From contig NZ_JAALBX010000004.1 of assembly GCF_011077955.1 (NCBI RefSeq), positions 62,001 through 126,000 of the forward strand: a DNA stretch of 64,000 nucleotides, read 5' to 3'. Of the stretch, positions 1 to 8,967 are shown piece by piece; the first letter of the stretch is position 1, and each line of letters begins with the position of its first letter. The translations under genes were made by a program, and so were the position numbers. The notes below the pieces were generated by a model. That model had not been told where the DNA came from. It was given only the letters and a program-made list of their open reading frames with translations, and did no database searches. This DNA is from Citrobacter freundii. GTDB taxonomy: Bacteria; Pseudomonadota; Gammaproteobacteria; Enterobacterales; Enterobacteriaceae.

Positions 1-550
1 TTTCCAGGGTGCGCAGCGTCAACTCGGTAAACCCCTCCTGCCCTTGGGCGCTGGTGACATACACCCCGCTCAAGCGGCTGCTGACAAACGCCACATCGTC
101 CATCTGCAACAGCCAAATGCGGCTATGCCCGGCGCAGGGAATATATTTAAGGTGTTGCTGGCTGGCGCTCAATAGCGACACATCCTGCGGCGCGCACTCC
201 TGACGCAGGCGATCGAGCGTCTTCGCCAAACGTCCGGCTTCAATGGGTTTTAGCAGATAATCAAAGGCATGCTCTTCAAAGGCTTTCACCGCATATTCGT
301 CATACGCCGTGAGGAACACAATGCGAGGCCGGTGGCTCGGATCGAGCATTCCCACCATTTCAAGCCCGGAAATACGCGGCATTTGGATATCCAGAAACAG
401 CACATCGGGACGCAGCCGATGTACCGCGCTGATGCCTTCCACCGCATTGGCGCACTCGCCGATAATGTCAATATCGCTGTGTTCGTCCAGCAGGAAACGT
501 AAATTCTCGCGCGCCAGCGGTTCGTCATCAACCAAAAGCACCTTTAACAT
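1..550 (-). CDS. btsR: Response regulator BtsR (YehT), C-terminus cut by window edge
   Basis: Partial LytTR-type response regulator. The ATG lies inside the end of btsS (the overlap reads ATGTTAA), and the translation opens [16 protein letters not shown], a receiver domain with the acidic pair DD at residues 8-9, the phospho-acceptor Asp in LFLDIQMP at about residue 54 and the conserved Lys in LLKPIEAG. About 183 of the roughly 239 residues expected for this family are present. The DNA-binding LytTR domain begins near residue 135 and runs off the left edge. In E. coli BtsR, with sensor BtsS, activates the pyruvate transporter gene btsT when extracellular pyruvate is sensed. The overlap with btsS indicates translational coupling. 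Confidence 0.95.
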   Translation of the reverse strand, partial: MLKVLLVDDEPLARENLRFLLDEHSDIDIIGECANAVEGISAVHRLRPDVLFLDIQMPRISGLEMVGMLDPSHRPRIVFLTAYDEYAVKAFEEHAFDYLLKPIEAGRLAKTLDRLRQECAPQDVSLLSASQQHLKYIPCAGHSRIWLLQMDDVAFVSSRLSGVYVTSAQGQEGFTELTLRTLE

Positions 551-2232
551 GGGGCGTCCACCATCGGTAGTTGTAGCGTTATACGGGTAAAATGGTCAGG
601 CTCGCAGCTTACGGTCATGGAACACGCGTCGCCAAACCGGGCGCGCAGCCGTTTTTCCACCAGGCTCATCCCCAAACCGTTCGTTTGCGGTTTTGATTGA
701 TACAGCCCGGCGTTGTCTTCAATTTCCACCACCAACTGGTCATGTTGCTGGCGGGCGGTGAGTTGTATTTTTCCGGTTTCCATCATCTGTGAGGTGCCGT
801 GTTTGATGGCATTCTCAACGATGGGTTGCAGGGTAAAGGCCGGTAATCTGATATGCGCAAGCTCTGATGGCAGCGTGAGTGTGACCTGCAAATGCGCCTG
901 AAACCGCGCCTTTTCGATTTGCAAATAGGCGTTTACGTGCTCTATCTCATCGGCAAGGGTGACGATTTCTGAGGGGCGCTTGAGGTTTTTGCGAAAAAAG
1001 GTCGACAAATATTGCACCAGTTGCCCGGCCTGCTCGCTGTCGCGGCGGATCACCGCCATCAGGGTATTTAGCGCATTAAACAGAAAATGCGGATTTACCT
1101 GAGCATGGAGCAATTTGATTTCAGATTGAGTAAGCAGCGCTTTTTGCCGCTCATACTGACCGGCCAGAATTTGCGCTGACAGCAGTTGGGCTATCCCCTC
1201 CCCCAGCGTGCGGTTGATGGAGCTGAACAGGCGATTTTTTGCTTCATAAAGCTTAATGGTGCCAATCACCCGTTGGTTTTCACCATAAAGCGGGATAACC
1301 AGCGTTGAGCCGAGTTTACAGTGCGGGTGCAGCGAACAGCGATACGGCACTTCGTTGCCGTCTGCATAGACCACCTCGCCGGTATCAATCGCCCGCCAGG
1401 TATAAGAGGAGGAAATAGGCCGCCCTGGCAGATGATGATCGTCGCCGATACCAACAAAGGCGAGGAGCTTTTCCCGATCGGTTATCGCCACCGCGCCGAT
1501 ATCCAGTTCTTTCCAGATAACGTACGCCACTCTGGCGCTGTTTTCTTCATTAAACCCGAGGCGCAAAATCCCTTCGGTGGAGGCCGCGAGCTTCAGGGCC
1601 GTCGCTGAAAACGCCGAGGTGTATTTTTCAAACATGGCGCGCTTATCAAGCAGGATCCGCATGAACAGCGCTGCGCCGACGGTGTTGGTGACGATCATGG
1701 GCGCGGCGATGCTTTCCACGAGTTTTAACGCATCATGAAAGGGGCGCGCGATAAGCAGGATTATCATCATCTGCACCAGTTCCGCGAAAAAGGTCACCAT
1801 CCCTGCGGTTAACGGGCTGAACAGTTTGTCGCTGCGGCCCTGGCGCAGCAATATGCTGTGAACCAGCCCACCCATCAACCCTTCAACGATAGTAGACACC
1901 ATGCAACTTAACGCAGTCATTCCGCCCATGGAATAACGGTGCAGCCCGCCGGTGAGGCCCACCAACCCGCCTACCACAGGCCCGCCCAGCAGGCCGCCCA
2001 TCACCGCGCCGATAGCCCGGGTATTGGCGATAGAATCTTCGATGTGTAAGCCGAAATAGGTGCCAAGAATGCAGAAAATCGAGAACGTGACGTAGCACAA
2101 CAGCTTGTGCGGCAGGCGTACGGTGACTTGCATCAACGGGATAAAAAGCCGCGTCTTGCTCATCAACCATGCGATGACTAAAAACACGCACATTTGCTGG
2201 AGCAACAGCAACACCAGGTTAAACTCGTACAT
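544..2232 (-). CDS. btsS: Sensor histidine kinase BtsS (YehU), pyruvate sensing
   Basis: A 562-residue LytS-family inner-membrane histidine kinase (K-12 protein about 561). The first 200 residues form the multi-helix 5TM-LytS sensor region, rich in Gly ([18 protein letters not shown]). A GAF-like region follows, then the kinase core with the phospho-accepting His in [16 protein letters not shown] near residue 380 and an N-box VENAIKHG near residue 495. It phosphorylates BtsR, which is encoded downstream with a 7-base overlap, so the two genes form one operon. In K-12 this pair sits beside mlrA. Here it lies on the far side of mrp-metG, so the local order has been rearranged. Confidence 0.96.
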   Translation of the reverse strand: MYEFNLVLLLLQQMCVFLVIAWLMSKTRLFIPLMQVTVRLPHKLLCYVTFSIFCILGTYFGLHIEDSIANTRAIGAVMGGLLGGPVVGGLVGLTGGLHRYSMGGMTALSCMVSTIVEGLMGGLVHSILLRQGRSDKLFSPLTAGMVTFFAELVQMMIILLIARPFHDALKLVESIAAPMIVTNTVGAALFMRILLDKRAMFEKYTSAFSATALKLAASTEGILRLGFNEENSARVAYVIWKELDIGAVAITDREKLLAFVGIGDDHHLPGRPISSSYTWRAIDTGEVVYADGNEVPYRCSLHPHCKLGSTLVIPLYGENQRVIGTIKLYEAKNRLFSSINRTLGEGIAQLLSAQILAGQYERQKALLTQSEIKLLHAQVNPHFLFNALNTLMAVIRRDSEQAGQLVQYLSTFFRKNLKRPSEIVTLADEIEHVNAYLQIEKARFQAHLQVTLTLPSELAHIRLPAFTLQPIVENAIKHGTSQMMETGKIQLTARQQHDQLVVEIEDNAGLYQSKPQTNGLGMSLVEKRLRARFGDACSMTVSCEPDHFTRITLQLPMVDAPC

Positions 2233-2292
2233 ACTTCACACCGGGCTTTCAGTTGAAAGCGCGTAAGATACCCGGCGTATAAATGACTTTCT

Positions 2293-2781
2293 ATGAAGAT
2301 GCACATAAAAGTGACAATTAACTCAAGTAAAAAAGATCTCGCCCTGATCGTGCGGCCCTGGCAGGAGTCTGACCGACCATTTTTACGGACGATTTATCTT
2401 CATGCCCGGCGCGAAGCCTGGCCGTGGCTGGACGGCAGCGAGTGGCAACTGGAAGATTTTGACGCCGCCACGCTTGGCGAGACACTCTGGGTGGCGGAAC
2501 AGGACGGGCACCGCATCGGCTTTGCATCCGTGCTTGAGAACGACAATTTTCTGCATAACCTGTTTGTCGACCCGCAGTATCAGGGACGGGGCGCAGGCAG
2601 CGCGTTGCTGGAAACGGTGCATGCGCGTTTTACCAGTACCGGCGCGCTGAAATGCCTTAAGAAAAATGAACAAGCATTAACGTTTTACCAACGCCATGGC
2701 TGGGAGATTGAATCGTCAGGTGAGAGCCCTGAGGGGGAATACTATTTACTGCACTGGAAGCAAGGCGCGCAGGAGCGCTGA
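2293..2781 (+). CDS. GNAT family N-acetyltransferase
   Basis: A 162-residue GNAT fold. The acetyl-CoA pyrophosphate-binding loop is QYQGRGAGSALL (about residues 97-108), preceded by the beta-4 strand NLFVDP, and the C-terminal NEQALTFYQRHGWE is the usual GNAT motif B. The substrate cannot be read from sequence; it resembles the small YjgM-like acetyltransferases. The gene is divergent from btsS with a 60-base gap. The start is uncertain: no good ribosome binding site precedes the ATG, and the first 15 residues (MKMHIKVTINSSKKD) look poorly conserved, so a later start is possible. It ends ahead of a bidirectional terminator shared with the cold-shock gene. I do not recall it at this position in K-12. 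Confidence 0.8.
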   Translation: MKMHIKVTINSSKKDLALIVRPWQESDRPFLRTIYLHARREAWPWLDGSEWQLEDFDAATLGETLWVAEQDGHRIGFASVLENDNFLHNLFVDPQYQGRGAGSALLETVHARFTSTGALKCLKKNEQALTFYQRHGWEIESSGESPEGEYYLLHWKQGAQER

Positions 2782-2895
2782 GAGCCAATTTGCCTGCGTC
2801 AGGCGTAATTGGAAAGCCTCATTGCAACGGCATAATCGTCACGCTTTTACCCGGTAAGCTCACTTAAAGCGAGCCAGTGAGTGAATTTCAGGTAA

Positions 2896-2926
2896 TAAAA
2901 AACCCGCACTGGGCGGGTTTTTTTAT
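2896..2926. terminator. Bidirectional intrinsic terminator
   Basis: GC stem CCCGC/GCGGG flanked by A-runs on the left and a 7-base T-run on the right, so it can stop transcription from the GNAT gene (+) and from the cold-shock gene (-). A second inverted repeat without a T-run (arms CCAATT/AATTGG around GCCTG/CAGGC) sits just upstream at about 2786-2813. Confidence 0.85.
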
Positions 2927-2998
2927 TATCAGCAAAACTTAACTGCTCAGACTCGCGTCTTCATCGCTGTCGTAAACCTTACTGATAATGCGCGCGGC

Positions 2999-3211
2999 TT
3001 ACAGAACGGTAACGTTACCCGCTGCAGGGCCTTTGGCGCCATTTTCAATGGTGAAGGAGACTTGCTGACCTTCATCCAGAGTTTTGTAGTTATCGCTCTG
3101 AATAGCAGAGAAGTGTACGAATACATCTTTGCTGCCGTCGTTCGGAGTGATAAAGCCAAAACCTTTATCTGAATTAAACCATTTTACTAAACCAGTCATT
3201 TTATTAGACAT
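2999..3211 (-). CDS. cspA: CspA-type cold-shock protein / RNA chaperone
   Basis: A 70-residue single cold-shock domain with RNP1 (KGFGFI) and RNP2 (VFVHF). Over its length it is closer to E. coli CspA ([20 protein letters not shown] region) than to CspG, which differs more in the second half. It is a single-stranded nucleic acid chaperone and transcription antiterminator acting in the cytoplasm. The gene has the long cold-shock leader described next. The locus is not where K-12 keeps cspA, so it may be one of several CspA paralogues and the symbol is a family-level call. It is flanked by two acetyltransferase genes transcribed the other way. Confidence 0.93.
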   Translation of the reverse strand: MSNKMTGLVKWFNSDKGFGFITPNDGSKDVFVHFSAIQSDNYKTLDEGQQVSFTIENGAKGPAAGNVTVL

Positions 3212-3418
3212 AGATACTTCCTTAATTGATGAGCCACTTAGCGCGGCGATAATGGCCTGTAATGTGAGGATGACTTATTTGGCACTTAGGAGGAGGCTCA
3301 CGAAGAAGGGTATCTGTAGAAACTCTTGAACTGAGGACTGCTTTACTAAAACTGCTTTCATAAGGTCTGTATTCCAAACCGATGACGCTATTAAGACACA
3401 GGGAAATTAATTTAGCAA
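3212..3418 (-). promoter_or_regulatory. Cold-shock promoter and long 5' leader with cold box
   Basis: Read on the minus strand, the sequence at 3361-3381 (CGGTTTGGAATACAGACCTT) aligns with the start of the E. coli cspA leader (CGGUUUGACGUACAGACCAU), the cold box. The alignment continues through AAAGCAG and GTAAAGCAGTCC. Upstream lie a -10 TTAATA (3389-3394) and a -35 TTGCTA (3413-3418) with an 18-base spacer, and A/T-rich DNA beyond that could act as an UP element. The transcript would start near 3382, giving a leader of about 170 nt, the length typical of thermosensitive cspA messages. Confidence 0.82.
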
Positions 3419-3662
3419 CATTTATGTTTTTTTTATTTTAACCACTTTTACACCCGGATGGCTGAATGGCCGCAAACCGTATTTTTAAAATGTGACATTT
3501 TGACAGTTTACAACCAGGTACGACTATCTGGTCCATTTACGTTTTGTTAAAAAAGTCGGTTTGATCGACAACATTTTCACTTTATTCTCTAGCGACAGGT
3601 TGCAGCCGCAAGCCTCAACCTTATGCCGCTGAATTTCTGGAAGAAAATAATAGAGAGGATGT

Positions 3663-4100
3663 ATGGATATAAGCATAGTAGAGCAAATTACGGATTCCCT
3701 CAGGGAAGAACTATTAGTCGGATTACGTCGCTACAACGCTCAGTTTATCGATTTCAGTCAACACGGGGCACTTGGCGTCTTTTGCAGAGATGAAACAGGA
3801 GCAATGACAGGCGGGCTGATTGCGGATAAAAGAGGATTATGGCTATGTATCAATTATTTGTGGGTAAGTGAATCAGTAAGAGGCACCGGGTTAGGCACAA
3901 CGCTAATGAATCGGGCGGAACATGAAGCAAGCCGTCTGGGGTGCATTCACAGTCTGGTCGATACTTTCAGTTTTCAGGCATTGCCTTTTTATGAAAAGCT
4001 CGGATATAAATGCCAAATGACCTTACCCGATTTTCCCGAGGCAGGTTTACAGAGGCATTATTTAATTAAAACGGATTTTATGTCTCACTCGCTTTTATAA
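3663..4100 (+). CDS. GNAT family N-acetyltransferase
   Basis: A 145-residue GNAT protein. The acetyl-CoA binding motif [12 protein letters not shown] is near residues 77-88 (R-G-x-G-L-G), preceded by the beta strand LWVSES and followed by the C-terminal [10 protein letters not shown] motif. The ATG has a strong ribosome binding site (AGAGAGGAT). The substrate is unknown. It is unrelated in detail to the GNAT gene 900 bases upstream, so this is not a tandem duplication. The DNA around it is more A/T-rich than the neighbouring backbone, as expected for an accessory gene. I do not recall it in K-12 at this position. Confidence 0.85.
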   Translation: MDISIVEQITDSLREELLVGLRRYNAQFIDFSQHGALGVFCRDETGAMTGGLIADKRGLWLCINYLWVSESVRGTGLGTTLMNRAEHEASRLGCIHSLVDTFSFQALPFYEKLGYKCQMTLPDFPEAGLQRHYLIKTDFMSHSLL

Positions 4101-4508
4101 ATAATGGTATGTCTCATAAAACTCGTGCTGCTTTCCAGAATCTGTAAAAAATTACACGTCTCGCTTATTTATTTTTATTCGCCAATTTGTAAGCCGCGTT
4201 TAATAGTGCTCCCACTGACTGAAAGCAGCCTTTATGTTTACCCTCTGCGAACACCCTCTCTTTTCCCCTCATTGAGCGCTGATAGCGCCTCTGTGATGCT
4301 TAAACTATTCCTTTTCTTTGCAGGTGATTTAAAGCTAATTGTAAAAATCCCCGTACAGAACGGCGGCATAGAATTCGCCCCTGCGGGACGGACTGAAAGC
4401 ACGGCAAAAAAGCCCTTGTCAGTTCGGTAAGAGACAAGGCGCAGGAAAAAAAGCCCCAGATAACACCGGTTAAACACCTCGCCCACAGACGTGGTCTTTC
4501 AACAGAAT
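4101..4508. other. Gene-poor interval with a minus-strand terminator-like hairpin
   Basis: About 400 bases between the second GNAT gene and the mrp terminator with no convincing gene. The open frames here (108 codons +, 82 codons -) have no recognisable motif, no ribosome binding site and unusual composition. One structure stands out: on the minus strand, CCTTGTC (4433-4439), a 12-base loop and GACAAGG (4414-4420) are followed by CTTTTTTG, an intrinsic-terminator layout distinct from the mrp terminator 70 bases away. It could mark the end of a short minus-strand RNA or act as a back-up terminator. Confidence 0.4.
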
Positions 4509-4539
4509 TAAAAAAGGCAGACTTACGTCTGCCTTTTTC
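4509..4539 (-). terminator. mrp terminator
   Basis: Perfect stem AGGCAGAC/GTCTGCCT flanked by A5 on the left and T5 on the right, immediately after the mrp stop codon. The symmetry means it could work in both directions. Confidence 0.88.
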
Positions 4540-4542
4540 TGA

Positions 4543-5652
4543 TTACACCGCGCGGAATGCAATCTCGCTCGGGATGACCTCGCCCTGCCAGTAGAGCTGC
4601 GCCGCAACGCGCCCTGCCAGTTGACGATAGATATGGGTAAATTCGCTATCGGGGCGGCTTACCACCGTCGGCTGCCCGCGATCGAGATCTTCACGCAGCG
4701 TAATATGCAGCGGCAACTGCCCTAACAGCGTCGTGTGATACTGTACCGCCAGTTTCTCCGCACCGCCGGTGCCGAAAATCGGTTCGTGGTGGCCGCACTG
4801 ACTGCACACGTGCATGCTCATATTTTCTACAATGCCCACCACCGGCACTTCCACTTTTTCGAACATGACGATGCCTTTTTTGGCGTCAATTAACGCAATA
4901 TCCTGCGGCGTCGTGACCACCACTGCGCCCGTGACCGGCACATTCTGCGCCAGCGTCAGCTGAATGTCTCCGGTGCCCGGCGGCATATCCAGTACCAGAT
5001 AATCCAAATCCGGCCACATCGTTTCTGACAACAGCTGCATCAGGGCTTTACTGGCCATCGGGCCACGCCACACCATCGCATTATCGTCTGTCACCAGATA
5101 ACCAATGGAATTGCTGGCAAGACCGTGCGCCATAATGGGCGTCATATGCGTGCCGTCCGGTGAGGTCGGGCGCTCGTGTTCGGTGCCGAGCATGGTCGGG
5201 ATCGACGGGCCGTAAATATCCGCGTCAAGGATACCCACTTTGGCCCCTTCGGCCGCCAGCGCCAGCGCCAGGTTAACCGAGGTAGACGATTTGCCCACGC
5301 CGCCTTTGCCGGAACTGACGGCGATAATGTTTTTCACCCCGTTAATGCCCGCCTGATTTTTCACGCGCTTAAGGGTGGCGATGTGATGAGTAAGTTTCCA
5401 GTCAATGGCTTGTGCGCCGGTAAGACGCAGCAGATCCGCGCTACAGGCTTCTTTAAGCTCTTCGAAAGCGCTTTGCCAGGCGAACGGCATTTGCAGTTCG
5501 ATATGAATAGTGTCATCCATCCACGCCACATGATGCAGGGCCTTTAGCGCCGTAAGGTTATGCTTAAGGGTGGGGTGTTGGAAATTCGCCAGTGTACCGG
5601 CAACGATGGCTCGCAAGGCTTCCGGAGATTTGGCCTGGGATTGAGGACTCAT
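4543..5652 (-). CDS. mrp: Iron-sulfur cluster carrier ATPase Mrp (ApbC)
   Basis: A 369-residue Mrp/NBP35 P-loop ATPase of the same length as E. coli Mrp. The N-terminal DUF59-like domain (about 1-95) leads to the deviant Walker [13 protein letters not shown] near residue 110, the Walker region LDADIYGPS and the CxxC pair in [11 protein letters not shown] near residue 285 that holds the bridging Fe-S cluster. It binds and transfers Fe-S clusters in the cytosol. An upstream in-frame ATG would add 36 residues, but I chose the internal ATG because it has the site AAGGAGTCGGG and matches family length. It is divergent from metG, as in K-12. Confidence 0.96.
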   Translation of the reverse strand: MSPQSQAKSPEALRAIVAGTLANFQHPTLKHNLTALKALHHVAWMDDTIHIELQMPFAWQSAFEELKEACSADLLRLTGAQAIDWKLTHHIATLKRVKNQAGINGVKNIIAVSSGKGGVGKSSTSVNLALALAAEGAKVGILDADIYGPSIPTMLGTEHERPTSPDGTHMTPIMAHGLASNSIGYLVTDDNAMVWRGPMASKALMQLLSETMWPDLDYLVLDMPPGTGDIQLTLAQNVPVTGAVVVTTPQDIALIDAKKGIVMFEKVEVPVVGIVENMSMHVCSQCGHHEPIFGTGGAEKLAVQYHTTLLGQLPLHITLREDLDRGQPTVVSRPDSEFTHIYRQLAGRVAAQLYWQGEVIPSEIAFRAV

Positions 5653-5690
5653 CCCGACTCCTTTGTAATGGTGTTTTGATGAAGGTTCGA

Positions 5691-5770
5691 ACGAGTAAGC
5701 ATACCAAAAAGGGAATAATTCCCCCAGCGTTCGCTTTTGGCTTACCAAATAATTGCCCATTTGGTAATAT
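5691..5770. promoter_or_regulatory. mrp-metG divergent control region rich in inverted repeats
   Basis: A probable metG promoter is TTACCA (5742-5747), a 17-base spacer and TAATAT (5765-5770). A dyad TACCAAAT-N8-ATTTGGTA (5743-5766) covers its -35 and reaches into the -10. Upstream a larger stem can form between GTAAGC..CCAAAA (5695-5709) and TTTTGGCTTAC (5736-5746), enclosing a 13-base palindrome GGGAATAATTCCC (5711-5723). The hexamer TACCAA or its complement occurs four times between 5702 and 5789. The dyad looks like an operator; the binding protein is unknown. Confidence 0.5.
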
Positions 5771-5807
5771 CAAACCCCCTTTTTACCAAGAAGATGTAAT
5801 TCTCACT

Positions 5808-7838
5808 ATGACTCAAGCCGCGAAAAAAATACTGGTAACCTGCGCCCTTCCTTATGCGAATGGCTCTATCCACCTCGGCCACATGCTGGAGCATATCCAG
5901 GCTGATGTCTGGGTTCGTTACCAACGAATGCGCGGCCACAACGTCAACTTCATCTGCGCCGATGATGCCCACGGCACCCCGATTATGCTCAAAGCCCAAC
6001 AGCTTGGCATCACGCCGGAACAGATGATCAGTGAGATGAGCCAGGAGCATCAGACCGATTTTGCTGGCTTTGACATCAGCTACGACAATTATCACTCCAC
6101 GCACAGCGACGAGAACCGCGAGCTGTCAGCGCTTATTTACACGCGCCTGAAAGAGAACGGCTTCATCAAGAACCGGACTATTTCGCAGCTCTACGATCCG
6201 GAAAAAGGCATGTTCCTGCCGGACCGTTTCGTTAAAGGCACCTGTCCTAAGTGTAAATCACCGGACCAGTACGGCGATAACTGCGAAGTCTGCGGCGCAA
6301 CTTACAGCCCGACCGAGCTTATCGAGCCGAAATCGGTGGTGTCTGGCGCGACGCCAGTGATGCGTGAATCGGAGCACTTTTTCTTTGATTTGCCGTCGTT
6401 TAGCGAAATGCTCCAGGCCTGGACCCGCAGCGGCGCGCTGCAAGAGCAAGTGGCGAACAAAATGCAGGAGTGGTTTGAATCCGGCCTGCAACAGTGGGAT
6501 ATCTCCCGCGACGCGCCCTACTTCGGCTTTGAAATTCCGAACGCGCCGGGCAAATATTTTTACGTCTGGCTGGATGCGCCTATCGGCTATATGGGCTCGT
6601 TCAAAAACCTGTGCGACAAGCGTGACGATTTACACTTCGACGACTGGTGGAAGAAAGACTCCGACGCCGAGCTCTATCACTTCATCGGTAAAGATATCGT
6701 TTACTTCCACAGCCTGTTCTGGCCTGCCATGCTGGAAGGCAGCGGTTATCGCAAACCGACCAACCTGTTTGTACACGGTTATGTGACGGTAAACGGCGCG
6801 AAGATGTCTAAATCACGCGGCACCTTTATCAAAGCCAGCACCTGGCTTAACCATTTTGACGCCGACAGTCTGCGCTATTACTACACCGCGAAGCTCTCCT
6901 CGCGCATTGATGACATTGACCTCAACCTGGAAGATTTCGTCCAGCGCGTTAACGCCGATATCGTCAATAAAGTGGTTAACCTCGCCTCACGTAATGCAGG
7001 CTTTATCGCGAAGCGTTTCGACGGCGTGCTGGCCGCGGAACTGGCCGATCCGGCGCTGTACAAAACCTTTACTGACGCCGCAGTCAGCATTGGCGAAGCG
7101 TGGGAAAGCCGCGAATTTGGTAAAGCAATCCGTGAAATCATGGCCCTTGCAGATGTGGCTAACCGTTACGTTGACGAGCAGGCACCGTGGGTGGTGGCGA
7201 AACAGGAAGGCCGCGATGCCGATCTGCAGGCCATCTGCTCTATGGGCATCAACCTGTTCCGCGTACTCATGACCTGGCTTAAGCCCGTGTTGCCGCAACT
7301 GAGCGAGCGCGTTGAGGCGTTCCTTAACACGGAACTGACCTGGGACGCTGTCCAACAGCCGCTGCTGGGTCATAAGGTGAATACTTTCAAAGCACTCTAC
7401 AACCGTATCGAGATGAAACAGGTGGAAGCGCTGGTGGAAGCGTCTAAAGAAGAAGTTAAAGCCGCAGCCGCCCCGGTAACCGGCGAACTGGCTGAGAACC
7501 CCATTCAGGAAACCATCACTTTTGATGATTTCGCTAAAGTGGATCTGCGCGTGGCGCTGATTGAAAATGCGCAATTCGTGGACGGCTCGGATAAATTGCT
7601 GCGCCTGACGCTGGATCTGGACGGCGAGAAACGCAATGTATTCTCCGGCATCCGCTCCGCCTATCCGGACCCGCAGGTGCTAATTGGTCGTCTTACCGTG
7701 ATGGTCGCAAACCTGGCCCCGCGTAAAATGCGCTTTGGCGTCTCGGAAGGCATGGTCATGGCGGCAGGCCCTGGTGGGAAAGATATTTTCCTGTTAAGCC
7801 CGGACGATGGCGCCAAACCGGGTCAGCAAGTCAAATAA
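5808..7838 (+). CDS. metG: Methionyl-tRNA synthetase
   Basis: A 676-residue class I aminoacyl-tRNA synthetase (E. coli 677) that charges initiator and elongator tRNA-Met. The HIGH-type motif reads HLGH in [12 protein letters not shown] (about residue 24). The zinc-binding knuckle CPKCKS...CEVCG lies around residues 145-165, KMSKS is near residue 333, and the C-terminal EMAP/tRBD dimerisation domain ([17 protein letters not shown] onward) occupies the last 110 residues. The open frame extends 72 codons upstream, but the ATG before TQAAKK is the start by match to the E. coli N-terminus. It is divergent from mrp and followed by its own terminator. Confidence 0.98.
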   Translation: MTQAAKKILVTCALPYANGSIHLGHMLEHIQADVWVRYQRMRGHNVNFICADDAHGTPIMLKAQQLGITPEQMISEMSQEHQTDFAGFDISYDNYHSTHSDENRELSALIYTRLKENGFIKNRTISQLYDPEKGMFLPDRFVKGTCPKCKSPDQYGDNCEVCGATYSPTELIEPKSVVSGATPVMRESEHFFFDLPSFSEMLQAWTRSGALQEQVANKMQEWFESGLQQWDISRDAPYFGFEIPNAPGKYFYVWLDAPIGYMGSFKNLCDKRDDLHFDDWWKKDSDAELYHFIGKDIVYFHSLFWPAMLEGSGYRKPTNLFVHGYVTVNGAKMSKSRGTFIKASTWLNHFDADSLRYYYTAKLSSRIDDIDLNLEDFVQRVNADIVNKVVNLASRNAGFIAKRFDGVLAAELADPALYKTFTDAAVSIGEAWESREFGKAIREIMALADVANRYVDEQAPWVVAKQEGRDADLQAICSMGINLFRVLMTWLKPVLPQLSERVEAFLNTELTWDAVQQPLLGHKVNTFKALYNRIEMKQVEALVEASKEEVKAAAAPVTGELAENPIQETITFDDFAKVDLRVALIENAQFVDGSDKLLRLTLDLDGEKRNVFSGIRSAYPDPQVLIGRLTVMVANLAPRKMRFGVSEGMVMAAGPGGKDIFLLSPDDGAKPGQQVK

Positions 7839-7878
7839 CGGCCTTTAGGCCAGGCCTGAGATTATCTTAAAACGTTTA

Positions 7879-7906
7879 AAAGCCCTCCTCGCGAGGGCTT
7901 TTTTTA
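7879..7906 (+). terminator. metG terminator
   Basis: AAGCCCTC/GAGGGCTT stem closed by the short loop CTCGC and followed by seven T residues, about 40 bases after the metG stop. Confidence 0.9.
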
Positions 7907-7993
7907 TGCCCCTGCGTTGACCAGATCTCTTGCGCAGTGATTAGGATTGTTCAAAAAAAGTGAATCTCTTTTACATGGTTAGCCTGCCACCTA

Positions 7994-8002
7994 CTACATT
8001 TA
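7994..8002 (+). promoter_or_regulatory. Probable sigma-S -10 element of mlrA
   Basis: CTACATTTA matches the sigma-S extended -10 consensus CTACACTTA with one mismatch and places the start of transcription near 8007, about 30 bases before the mlrA ATG. MlrA is known in E. coli as a sigma-S-controlled regulator, which fits. No -35 was needed for the call. Confidence 0.5.
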
Positions 8003-8035
8003 AGTGAGAATAAGACAGCTCAAAGAGAGGGTGGC

Positions 8036-8779
8036 ATGGCGCTATACACCATTGGCGAGGTGGCTGAGTTATGTGACATCAATCCTGTCACGCTCAGGGC
8101 ATGGCAGCGTAGATACGGGCTGGTAAAGCCCCAGCGTACCGATGGCGGTCATCGCTTATTCAATGATGCTGACATTGACCGGATCCGCGAAATAAAACAG
8201 TGGGTAGATAAGGGAGTCCAGGTCAGTAAGGTAAAATCACTTTTGTTGACAGACGCGCAAGACCCCGGCTCACAGTGGTATCAAATGCAGGAGACACTGC
8301 TGCACTTATTGCGCGCCGGGAATATTAATCGGGTGCGAAACTGGGTCAGCGAGACCGGTCGTGATTACCCTGCGCAAACGCTTACCGATAAACTGTTTAT
8401 TCCCCTTCGCCATCGCCTGCAAAGCCAACAGCCTGCCCTCGCCATTATGCTCAGTATCCTTGACGGCGTGCTGATTAATTACATCGCCCAGTGTCTTGCC
8501 TCAGCGCGCAAAAAAAGCGGTAAAGACGCGCTGGTGATAGGCTGGAATATTACCGACACCACCCGTTTGTGGCTGGCAGGCTGGTGCGCCACCCAGCGAG
8601 GCTGGCGGGTGAGCATTCTCGCTCATCCTATTACTCACCTGCGCCCGGACAGTTTTCAGGGCCAAACCTTATTGGTCTGGTGCGGCGACAGCCCCGCCGC
8701 GCAGCAGCGAGCACAACTGGCGCAGTGGCACCAGGAAGGCCATGCCATTATTGATTTGAATGTGCCGGAGGCGATTTAA
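8036..8779 (+). CDS. mlrA: MerR-like regulator MlrA (curli/biofilm activator)
   Basis: A 247-residue regulator (E. coli about 243). The N-terminal MerR-type winged helix (YTIGEVAELCDINPVTLRAW, residues 4-23) is followed by the QRTDGGHRLFND wing. A C-terminal B12-binding-like effector fold without the cobalamin His motif fills the rest. In E. coli MlrA co-activates csgD with sigma-S, linking cyclic-di-GMP enzymes to curli production. The site AGAGAGGGTGG precedes the ATG. The gene directly follows metG here, whereas in K-12 its upstream neighbour is btsS. Confidence 0.95.
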   Translation: MALYTIGEVAELCDINPVTLRAWQRRYGLVKPQRTDGGHRLFNDADIDRIREIKQWVDKGVQVSKVKSLLLTDAQDPGSQWYQMQETLLHLLRAGNINRVRNWVSETGRDYPAQTLTDKLFIPLRHRLQSQQPALAIMLSILDGVLINYIAQCLASARKKSGKDALVIGWNITDTTRLWLAGWCATQRGWRVSILAHPITHLRPDSFQGQTLLVWCGDSPAAQQRAQLAQWHQEGHAIIDLNVPEAI

Positions 8780-8802
8780 TCTCGTCGCGGAAAATAACAA
8801 AG

Positions 8803-8830
8803 GTGCAACCTGAAATGAGAAAGGTATAAT
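8803..8830 (+). promoter_or_regulatory. Candidate yohO promoter
   Basis: A perfect TATAAT (8825-8830) preceded after 16 bases by GTGCAA (8803-8808). Transcription would begin about 20 bases before the yohO ATG, in the short gap after mlrA. Confidence 0.5.
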
Positions 8831-8856
8831 CCTCTGGTTAACAAAAGGAGCAGGCA

Positions 8857-8967
8857 ATGAAATTAACCAGAGTGGCGCTGATTACCGGTATGGTGCTGAT
8901 GGCAATTGGCGGGATCGGCGGCGTCATGCTCGCCGGGTATACCGTTATTTTGCATAGCCTGTCATAA
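8857..8967 (+). CDS. yohO: Small membrane protein YohO
   Basis: A 36-codon gene with the ribosome binding site AAAAGGAG and ATG. The peptide begins [16 protein letters not shown] and ends with the stretch [12 protein letters not shown], which matches the C-terminal half of E. coli YohO (35 residues). It is a single transmembrane helix with a positively charged N-terminus, and no function is established. It lies between mlrA and yehW, the same position as in K-12. Its last 23 bases overlap the 3' end of yehW on the other strand, so the two messages are complementary there. Confidence 0.92.
   Translation: MKLTRVALITGMVLMAIGGIGGVMLAGYTVILHSLS

Noticed and set aside
4104-4486. Open frames of 108 (+) and 82 (-) codons downstream of the second GNAT gene
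   Set aside because: No motif, no ribosome binding site, odd composition, and they overlap each other on opposite strands.
5653-5760. 36-residue N-terminal extension of Mrp
   Set aside because: It would run across the metG promoter dyad; the internal ATG has a good ribosome binding site and gives the family length.
5592-5807. 72-residue N-terminal extension of MetG
   Set aside because: The frame is open by chance through the mrp 5' end and promoter; E. coli MetG starts at the ATG before TQxAKK.
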